Source of the DNA: an uncultured Fidelibacterota bacterium
GTDB lineage: Bacteria > Fidelibacterota > Marinisomatia > Marinisomatales > UBA8229
Assembly (NCBI GenBank): GCA_913054425.1
Contig: CAJXJG010000028.1
Coordinates: 1 to 13,617 of the forward strand
DNA: 13,617 nucleotides
Direction: 5' to 3'
Translations under genes and position numbers: made by a program
Part shown: positions 1 to 5,745 of the stretch, piece by piece
Numbering within the stretch: position 1 is the first letter of the stretch
Layout: every line of letters begins with the position of its first letter
Notes under the pieces: generated by a model
The model's database searches: none
What the model was told of the DNA's origin: nothing
What the model saw: the letters and a program-made list of their open reading frames with translations, nothing else

Positions 1-137
1 ATGAAGTAATACAATTGCTGGAAGAAAAAAAAATCAGGCCTGTAATTGACAAAGTTTTTCCAATGAAAAATATACGCGATGCACATGTTTATTTAGAAAA
101 AAGCAATCAGGCGGGGAAGGTAATTTTAGTCCCTTGA
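1..137 (+). CDS. C-terminal end of a zinc-type (MDR) quinone oxidoreductase / alcohol dehydrogenase, 5'-truncated
   Basis: An open frame enters from the left edge (first full codon at base 3) and ends at TGA 135-137, giving the last 44 residues. The tail IRPVIDKVFPMKN followed by DAHVYLEKSNQAGKVILVP is the usual ending of medium-chain dehydrogenase/reductases of the NADPH:quinone reductase class: the 'pvid..fp......A...l......GKvvl.' segment in which the last strand of the catalytic domain closes the fold. Cofactor-binding and any zinc residues lie outside the window, so substrate and exact subfamily cannot be set. The stop codon overlaps the TTG start of the ferredoxin gene, which suggests co-transcription and translational coupling of two redox proteins. 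The family call is fairly secure; the specific function is not. Confidence 0.75.
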   Translation, partial: EVIQLLEEKKIRPVIDKVFPMKNIRDAHVYLEKSNQAGKVILVP

Positions 138-496
138 ATCAACCGGATTCTAAATATCAAAAACATATTTTTGTTTGTATTAATGAACGCAGTTCTGATA
201 GTTCTCGAGGAGATTGTTCACGACGTGGAAGCCGGGAAATCAGATTGGAATTTGTCAGATTAATAAATAAATATGGACTGAAGGAAAAAGTTCGTGCGAA
301 TAAATCGGGATGTTTAGATGCATGTGAGTTAGGTCCAACAGTTGTAATTTATCCAGATGGAATTTGGTATAATCAAATTTCATTAAGTGATGTAGAGGAG
401 ATTTTTAAAACATCCGTTCTTGGAAATGATGCAGTCGAAAGATTAAGGTCAACGGATAAAACATGGGAACAATTAGCTAAATTACGAAACCAGTAA
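134..496 (+). CDS. Thioredoxin-like [2Fe-2S] ferredoxin
   Basis: A 120-residue soluble protein of the thioredoxin-fold [2Fe-2S] ferredoxin family (the Aquifex Fd4 / NuoE-like fold), presumably a cytoplasmic electron carrier. Four cysteines sit where the family places its cluster ligands: C15 in HIFVC, C28 in GDC, and C60 and C64 in SGCLDACELGP. The downstream VVIYPDGIWYNQIS, then DVEEIF, is the conserved core after the cluster loop. The frame contains no ATG, and the domain begins at about residue 10, so TTG at 134 is the only sensible start; it overlaps the upstream TGA (TTGA), with a purine-rich GGGGAAGG about 13 bases before it. The position directly behind an oxidoreductase suggests a redox partner, but this is inference. 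The last 20 residues are a charged tail beyond the usual domain. Confidence 0.88.
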   Translation: MNQPDSKYQKHIFVCINERSSDSSRGDCSRRGSREIRLEFVRLINKYGLKEKVRANKSGCLDACELGPTVVIYPDGIWYNQISLSDVEEIFKTSVLGNDAVERLRSTDKTWEQLAKLRNQ

Positions 497-502
497 GCTC
501 AA

Positions 503-1081
503 ATGTCAAGATCGAGTCTTATTTGTCTTTTATTATTATCTCTTTCAATGGGGAAGACTACCAATCCTTCCAGTTTTGGAATTGCTACTGGTTCACATGG
601 ATGGGGAATTTCCTACCAAAGAATTTTGAAATCAAATGTGAATAGTGAAATAAATTTTGAATTTCGTTTTTATGATGTGAAGGGTAGCGATGAATTTGCC
701 TTTCCTACTTATTATGGTGGTACGGAAACCATTAACGAACAAAGTCTAGTTATCTCCCCGGTGTTTGCAGGATTTCGGTATTATCCGTTTGAAGGGAAGA
801 TTGAGAATAACTTTTCACCTTTTGTGACATTAAAAGCAGGTCCCCTGTTTATTTTTGACGGGAATGAGGAGATAACTTCCTTTATTGAACGCTGGAAAAA
901 AGTGGATACCCATGTGACATTTGGAGGGCATGCTGGCATAGGTGTGAAATTCCTCACCTCTAATATTTCATCGATATCAGTCAGTGCTGGCTTGGATCTT
1001 TTCCCCATGAACAGAGAGATTGATGAGCAATCTCAATACAATGGACTTCTCCTCCAGTTTGAATTCAGCTGGTGGAAATAG
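503..1081 (+). CDS. Small outer-membrane beta-barrel protein (putative)
   Basis: A 192-residue protein of unknown specific function. It begins with a short basic segment and a hydrophobic stretch (about residues 4-16, LICLLLLSLS) that looks like a Sec signal peptide, although no standard AxA cleavage site or lipobox is evident. The rest alternates polar and aromatic/hydrophobic residues in many short strands (for example INFEFRFYDV, PVFAGFRYYPF, SPFVTLKAGPLFIF, HAGIGVKFL, SVSAGLDLFP). It closes with LLLQFEFSWWK, an aromatic-rich last strand like the beta-signal recognised by the BAM machinery. Together these suggest an 8-stranded OmpA/OmpW-like or 'outer membrane protein beta-barrel domain' protein. 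It starts 6 bases after the ferredoxin stop, so it is probably in the same transcript. Function unknown; the barrel call rests on pattern, not on a named family match. Confidence 0.65.
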   Translation: MSRSSLICLLLLSLSMGKTTNPSSFGIATGSHGWGISYQRILKSNVNSEINFEFRFYDVKGSDEFAFPTYYGGTETINEQSLVISPVFAGFRYYPFEGKIENNFSPFVTLKAGPLFIFDGNEEITSFIERWKKVDTHVTFGGHAGIGVKFLTSNISSISVSAGLDLFPMNREIDEQSQYNGLLLQFEFSWWK

Positions 1082-1083
1082 TT

Positions 1084-1140
1084 ATGGCTGATTGGATTAA
1101 TTTCATTGGAAATCTTGTTAATAAAAAGACTCAAATATGA
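1084..1140 (+). CDS. Possible 18-codon small ORF between barrel and HIT genes
   Basis: An ATG two bases after the barrel stop opens an 18-residue frame, MADWINFIGNLVNKKTQI, whose TGA overlaps the ATG of the HIT gene (ATGA, 1137-1140). It is in a different frame from both neighbours, so it is not a frameshifted tail of either. The peptide could form a short amphipathic helix: W4, I5, I8, L11 and V12 on one face; D3, N6, N10, N13 and K14 on the other. A weak GGTGGA lies about 10 bases upstream. It could be a real micropeptide, a coupling ORF that delivers ribosomes to the HIT start, or chance. At this length sequence alone cannot decide. Confidence 0.25.
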   Translation: MADWINFIGNLVNKKTQI

Positions 1141-1481
1141 ATGATTGCTTATTTTGCAGGATAATATCAAAAGAGATTCCATCTGATTGTGTGTTTGAAA
1201 ATGAAAATATGTATGCATTCCGAGATATTAATCCTCAAGCCCCGGTCCATATTTTGATTATTCCAAAAACTCATATTTCAACCTTAAATGATGTGGATGA
1301 TAATCATAAACTACTTGTTGGGGAAATTCTATTAACATCCAAAATGTTAGCAGAAAAAGAAGGTATTGCAGAAAATGGATACCGGACTGTGTTTAACTGC
1401 AATAAAAATGGCGGGCAAGAGGTATACCATATCCATTTGCATTTATTGGGTGGAAGAAAAATGACTTGGCCTCCCGGTTAA
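1137..1481 (+). CDS. HIT-family (HINT-type) nucleotide-binding hydrolase
   Basis: A 114-residue histidine-triad protein, the normal length for bacterial HINT proteins, which are homodimeric nucleoside phosphoramidases acting on AMP- or GMP-linked substrates. The opening CLFCRIISKEIPS carries the C4-x2-C7 pair found in many bacterial members. FRDINPQAPVHILIIPKTHI is the conserved strand and phosphate-binding region. The catalytic triad motif is intact in GQEVYHIHLHLLGGR, with H98, H100 and H102, and H102 is expected to be the nucleophile. The C-terminal MTWPPG is the family's usual ending. There is no clear ribosome-binding site, and the ATG is shared with the stop of the small ORF upstream. 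The family is certain; the physiological substrate is unknown, as for most bacterial HINTs. Confidence 0.95.
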   Translation: MNDCLFCRIISKEIPSDCVFENENMYAFRDINPQAPVHILIIPKTHISTLNDVDDNHKLLVGEILLTSKMLAEKEGIAENGYRTVFNCNKNGGQEVYHIHLHLLGGRKMTWPPG

Positions 1482-1571
1482 GAAATTTGAAAATATGAGA
1501 ATACAATTTTAGATAAATTTTTCATAAGTTTAGCATTGTGATTATTGAGAAAAACCAAACTTTTAAAAGTG

Positions 1572-1599
1572 GGAATTCTATAATATTTATTCGAATTCC
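1572..1599 (+). promoter_or_regulatory. Candidate promoter -10 with flanking inverted repeat ahead of smc
   Basis: In the 148-base gap before smc, a perfect TATAAT (1579-1584) lies 46 bases before the ATG. It is bracketed by GGAATTC (1572-1578) and its reverse complement GAATTCC (1593-1599). No convincing -35 is present at the standard distance (CAAACT at a 17-base spacing is poor). The arrangement could be a promoter with a palindromic operator, but each arm is largely the self-complementary GAATTC in AT-rich DNA, so chance is possible. Confidence 0.35.
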
Positions 1600-1629
1600 G
1601 GTATTTCCTTTTGTACTGCAATTAATCTA

Positions 1630-4600
1630 ATGTTTATTTCTGATTTAAAACTTCATGGTTTTAAGTCCTTTGCAAATAAGGCTAATCTAAATTTTGGCGA
1701 AGGCATAACTGCTGTTGTCGGTCCGAATGGGTGTGGGAAGACTAATATTGTTGATGCCATTCGTTGGGTTTTGGGAGAACAGAAATACAGCATTCTGCGA
1801 AGCGAAAGGATGGAAGACATTATTTTTAACGGAGCGAAGGGATTAAAACCCCTGAGTGTTTGCGAAGTTTCCTTAACCGTTCATAATAACAAGGGGAAAC
1901 TGCCTATTGAGTATAACGATGTGGAGATAGGACGTCGAATTTATCGAAACGGTGAAAGCGAATACACCTTAAACAGAACTCCATGCCGGTTGAAGGATAT
2001 TCAGGATCTGTTTGTTGATACGGGAATGGGCGCGGATGCTTATTCGGTCATCGAATTGAAAATGATTGAACAAATATTATCAGAAACTGCGGATGATCGC
2101 AAACGTATGTTTGAGGAAGCTGCCGGGATTAACAAATATAAATCCCAGCGAAAATCCACAATAAGAAAATTCGAGGCTACCAGGCAGGACCTTGACCGGA
2201 TCAACGATATTATATTGGAAGTGAAATCGAAGGTACACGGATTAAACCTTCAATTAAAACGATTCAAACGTCATGAAAAAATGACAAGGCACCTCAAAGA
2301 TAATGAAATTTCCCTGGCCTTTTTGAGGATAGTGCACTATGATGATCTGGCCAAACCATTATATAAAAAAATCGAAGAATTCAAACAAATTCGGGAGTCC
2401 AAGGAAACAAGGGAAAGTGTTCACGAAGCGAAACTGACCCGTCTCCGCGAGGTTTATCAACAACAGGATAAAGAACTGATCTCTCTTCAGGGTGAACTGA
2501 AAATTTTGGAGAAGGAACGAGATGAAAATCGCCGGAATGTGCTGGTTTGCTCCGAACAGAAACGATCAACTCAATCTACTTTAGAACGGCTACATCTAGA
2601 AAAAAAGAGTAACGATACCAAGAGGGAACAGCTTACAACTCATATCAATGATATTGAACAGGAAATTAAATCCTTAATACCACTTTTAGAAGAAAAGCTG
2701 GCAGATTACAAGGAGAAAAAACAAACTTTTAGTTCTTTGGAAAAAGAATATGAGAAAACTCAGGCTTCTGTTGAAAAACTCCAATCAAAACGCTGGGAAG
2801 AACAACGCAAAATATCTGATCAAGGATCTCTATTTAGTCGTACCGAATCTCTCATTGGCGAGAAAACAAATCTGGTTCAGAAACTCGAGAGCAATCTGGA
2901 ATCTTTTGAAAAAAATCAAGTCGAATTTTCCACCCGGGAAAAAACCTTTGAACAGGAAAAAATAAATATTCAGAAAAAACTGGACAATACGAATACTAAC
3001 TTGACCAAGTGTAAATCAATTTTGCTAAAACGAAAAGAAGACCTCCAAGAGTTAACTCAGGAACGTCATTCTATTCTTTTCCAAGCGGAATCGTTGGCAT
3101 CCCAACTTAAATTTTACAGGGAACTTGTTGCCAAAGGAGAGGGGTTGCCGGGGGGATCCCGCTACATCCTGGACCGAAGAGGGGATTTCCCTGAAGTTTT
3201 CGGAATGGTGGCTGATTTATTCCAGGTAGACGAAAGATATCAAAGTGCAATTGACAGCGCCTTGGGAGATTTAGCATTCTGCCTGGTTGCTAAGAACAGG
3301 AAGGCAGCCCTGTCAGTCCTCGAAACCGTACGGGGGAAAAAAGTTGGCAACATGTCTATTATACCTCTTGAAGAATTGTCTGTCCGTGTTCCTGAACTGA
3401 AACCATTACCCAGGAATAAAGAAGTTATCAGCAGAGGATCAGATGTTGTTAAAACAAAAAATTCCTTTCAACCCTTAGCAGAGTTTTTACTCGGAAATCT
3501 CCTGCTTGTAAATGACTTAAAAAAAGCGACCAAGGATGATAACCTGACAGAATGGAATACTGTTGATTTAAAAGGGGATTATTCCGGGAAAAACATGATA
3601 TTGTGGACTCCCGACAAATCAGGAAAGGGTATTATCGGAAGACGGGAGAAGATTGAGTATTTACAAAGAGAGATTAATGTATTTGGGAAAAAAGCGGAAT
3701 CCCTGAAAAATAAAATCCTTTTCAAGGAGAAGGATATAACGAAAAAAGAAAAAGAATTGGAAGTATTTTCCACTGAAATATCAAAGCTTCTTGAGGAGCG
3801 ATCTGCTGTCGAAGCAAAGATTATTCAGAATTATTATCAACGGACCCAGGTAATGGGATCCGTCCGGGAAGAAAAACTGGAATTGAAAGAAACACGGAAA
3901 ACCCTGACTCAACTTTTGGATTCGCTCATTGCTCTCACTCCAAAGATTAAAAATGCACATACTTTGCTTGATAACCTGCAGGAACAACTGAAAAAATTCG
4001 GCGAAAATTTAGCTCAAGCAAGAAGTGAGAGAGATACATTCAATCAAGAGGTTCAGGATATCCGGATAGAATTACTCAATTTGGAAAATCAGAGGGAGAA
4101 TCTGCAAATCAGGAAAAAAACTGCAGAAGGAACTATTTCGGAGCTTGAAAATCGTAGGGAAGAAATAGAATCAGAGACTCAATTTTCTGAGGAAAAGAAG
4201 GAAACTCTTGAAACACAGATTGAAGCAGCGGAAAGAAAATTAGTTAAAATTAACGGAAGATTACATCATCATTGTTCCATCCTGGAGTTAAAAAAGCAGG
4301 TATACGGTGAGACTTATCAGGAAATTGAAGCAACAGAAAATCAAATTCGTTCCGAACAACAAAACCGGGAATCTATCTTGGAAGAAGTGAAGATATGTGA
4401 GATAGAAATTGTAAAGCATGAACAACAGATTCAACTCATCAGGGAAAGAATTAGGAATCATTATGATGAAGAAATTTCCAAAACTCTCCAAGTTGAAAGG
4501 GATGAAGAAACCCTTATTTCGGACATTGAACGAACCAACCAGAGTATTGAGAGGATTGGTCCCGTAAATATGGCGGTTAAACTGGAATATGATGACGAAA

Positions 4601-5151
4601 AAAACCGGTTGAAATTACTGAACGAACAACGGGATGATTTGATTGCTGCAGAGGAAAACCTGCGTCACACCATTCGAAAAATTGATAAAGTGGCTCGGAA
4701 TCAATTTCAGGACACCTTTGATCAAATTAAATTGAATTTTGAGAAACTGTTTGTTTTGTTTTTCGAAGGAGGCAAGGCTTCCCTAGAACTTACCGGAGAC
4801 CCCGATCCGCTGGAAGCAGATATCACCATCCGTGCTCAACCGCCCGGGAAACGGAATCAAAACTTGAGAATGCTTTCAGCAGGAGAAAAATCACTCACAG
4901 CTATTGCATTACTTTTTTCTATCTACCAATATAAACCCAGCCCCTACTGTATCCTGGATGAAGTGGATGCACCGCTGGACGACATGAATATCCAAAAATT
5001 TACAAGGGTCTTGAAAATGTTCAGTGCAGAAACCCAATTTATAATCGTGACCCATAATAAGCTAACCATGGAAGCCGCTAATTTTCTTTATGGGGTGACG
5101 ATGGAAAATAAGGGAGTATCTAAATTAGTTTCGGTGAGGTTTGAAAGCTGA
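1630..5151 (+). CDS. smc: Chromosome segregation/condensation ATPase SMC
   Basis: A full-length 1173-residue SMC, the usual size for bacterial SMC. It acts as a DNA-entrapping dimer, normally with ScpA and ScpB, to organise and separate chromosomes. The N-terminal head has Walker A GPNGCGKT (residues 31-38) followed by NIVDAIRWVLGEQ, with R57 at the expected arginine-finger position. Long heptad coiled coils follow (about 170-500 and 680-1010), separated by the hinge (about 505-665, starting near GGSRYILDRRGDFPEVFG). The C-terminal head has the signature LSAGEKS (1082-1088), Walker B YCILDEVDAPLDD with D1110 and E1111, and the FIIVTHNK switch region. The signature carries Ala where most SMCs have Gly (LSGGE). 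No scpA or scpB is nearby. The 148-base gap upstream suggests its own promoter. It converges on maf. Confidence 0.97.
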   Translation: MFISDLKLHGFKSFANKANLNFGEGITAVVGPNGCGKTNIVDAIRWVLGEQKYSILRSERMEDIIFNGAKGLKPLSVCEVSLTVHNNKGKLPIEYNDVEIGRRIYRNGESEYTLNRTPCRLKDIQDLFVDTGMGADAYSVIELKMIEQILSETADDRKRMFEEAAGINKYKSQRKSTIRKFEATRQDLDRINDIILEVKSKVHGLNLQLKRFKRHEKMTRHLKDNEISLAFLRIVHYDDLAKPLYKKIEEFKQIRESKETRESVHEAKLTRLREVYQQQDKELISLQGELKILEKERDENRRNVLVCSEQKRSTQSTLERLHLEKKSNDTKREQLTTHINDIEQEIKSLIPLLEEKLADYKEKKQTFSSLEKEYEKTQASVEKLQSKRWEEQRKISDQGSLFSRTESLIGEKTNLVQKLESNLESFEKNQVEFSTREKTFEQEKINIQKKLDNTNTNLTKCKSILLKRKEDLQELTQERHSILFQAESLASQLKFYRELVAKGEGLPGGSRYILDRRGDFPEVFGMVADLFQVDERYQSAIDSALGDLAFCLVAKNRKAALSVLETVRGKKVGNMSIIPLEELSVRVPELKPLPRNKEVISRGSDVVKTKNSFQPLAEFLLGNLLLVNDLKKATKDDNLTEWNTVDLKGDYSGKNMILWTPDKSGKGIIGRREKIEYLQREINVFGKKAESLKNKILFKEKDITKKEKELEVFSTEISKLLEERSAVEAKIIQNYYQRTQVMGSVREEKLELKETRKTLTQLLDSLIALTPKIKNAHTLLDNLQEQLKKFGENLAQARSERDTFNQEVQDIRIELLNLENQRENLQIRKKTAEGTISELENRREEIESETQFSEEKKETLETQIEAAERKLVKINGRLHHHCSILELKKQVYGETYQEIEATENQIRSEQQNRESILEEVKICEIEIVKHEQQIQLIRERIRNHYDEEISKTLQVERDEETLISDIERTNQSIERIGPVNMAVKLEYDDEKNRLKLLNEQRDDLIAAEENLRHTIRKIDKVARNQFQDTFDQIKLNFEKLFVLFFEGGKASLELTGDPDPLEADITIRAQPPGKRNQNLRMLSAGEKSLTAIALLFSIYQYKPSPYCILDEVDAPLDDMNIQKFTRVLKMFSAETQFIIVTHNKLTMEAANFLYGVTMENKGVSKLVSVRFES

Positions 5152-5155
5152 AATA

Positions 5156-5179
5156 CTCTCCAAAATTCAATTGGTAGAG
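5156..5179. terminator. Weak hairpin between convergent smc and maf
   Basis: CTCTCCAA (5156-5163) can pair with TTGGTAGAG (5171-5179), leaving one bulged T and a 7-base loop, five bases after the smc stop. A moderately T-rich stretch (TTATTGTTTT) follows on the + strand. It overlaps the end of maf, whose stop is at 5167-5169. Placement between convergent genes favours a shared terminator, but the stem is short and the T run is broken. Confidence 0.33.
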
Positions 5180-5745
5180 ATTATTGTTTTATACCTTTGA
5201 TAAAAAGCTGAAAGTGGGAACCCTACCACATTGTAAAAACAGCCGTTTACTTTTTTAACACAGACGGAAAACCAGTCCTGAATTCCGTATGATCCGGCCT
5301 TGTCAAGGGGGTCGTATGTTTCAATATAATTCTTGATTTCATTCTTAGATAAGTGCTGAAAGGTTACCCGCGTTTCTTCGCTGAATATTTTACAGATCTT
5401 TTGGTTTTTCAATTCCAGACACACTCCTGTAATAACGGTATGAGTCTGCCCTGAAAGCAGGGACAGCATTTTAACAGCTTCTCCTTTATTGGCAGGTTTC
5501 CCAAGGATTTTGTTCTTTAAAATAACAATTGTATCAGCGCCAATTACTAATTGATCAGGAAATTGGTTTGCTACGTAGTCAGCCTTCAGTTTCGCAAAAT
5601 GCTCAGCGAAATCTCTGGGAGGAAGACTTATGGAAAAATCTTCATGAATATCACTTGGGATAACCTGAAATTCAAGTCCAATTTGTTCTAGCAGGAACTT
5701 CCGTCTTGGAGAACCGGAGGCAAGGATCAGGGGAACCTGATTCAT
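5167..5745 (-). CDS. maf: Maf-family nucleoside triphosphate pyrophosphatase (dTTP/UTP-type)
   Basis: A 192-residue Maf protein, a standard length, predicted to hydrolyse non-canonical or excess nucleotides to monophosphate and pyrophosphate in the cytoplasm. The N-terminus ILASGSPRRKFLLEQIG is the family hallmark. IGADTIV carries the catalytic Asp D71. GKPANKGEA (K83), LSGQTHTVITGV, DKAGSYGIQ (148-156) and NVVGFPLS complete the motif set. The DKAGxYGIQ form resembles the YhdE/dTTP-UTP pyrophosphatase branch rather than the YceF/m7GTP branch. Its ATG (5745-5743) overlaps the TGA of the upstream protease gene as ATGA, so translation is probably coupled. That pairing with a surface-protein protease looks like simple operon packing. 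Maf also has reported roles in septum inhibition in Bacillus, which need not apply here. Confidence 0.95.
   Translation of the reverse strand: MNQVPLILASGSPRRKFLLEQIGLEFQVIPSDIHEDFSISLPPRDFAEHFAKLKADYVANQFPDQLVIGADTIVILKNKILGKPANKGEAVKMLSLLSGQTHTVITGVCLELKNQKICKIFSEETRVTFQHLSKNEIKNYIETYDPLDKAGSYGIQDWFSVCVKKVNGCFYNVVGFPLSAFYQRYKTIISTN

Noticed and set aside
1084..1140. Resemblance of the 18-residue peptide to phenol-soluble-modulin-type toxins
   Set aside because: Similarity is limited to a short N-terminal pattern and general amphipathicity; no toxin, export or immunity gene is nearby.
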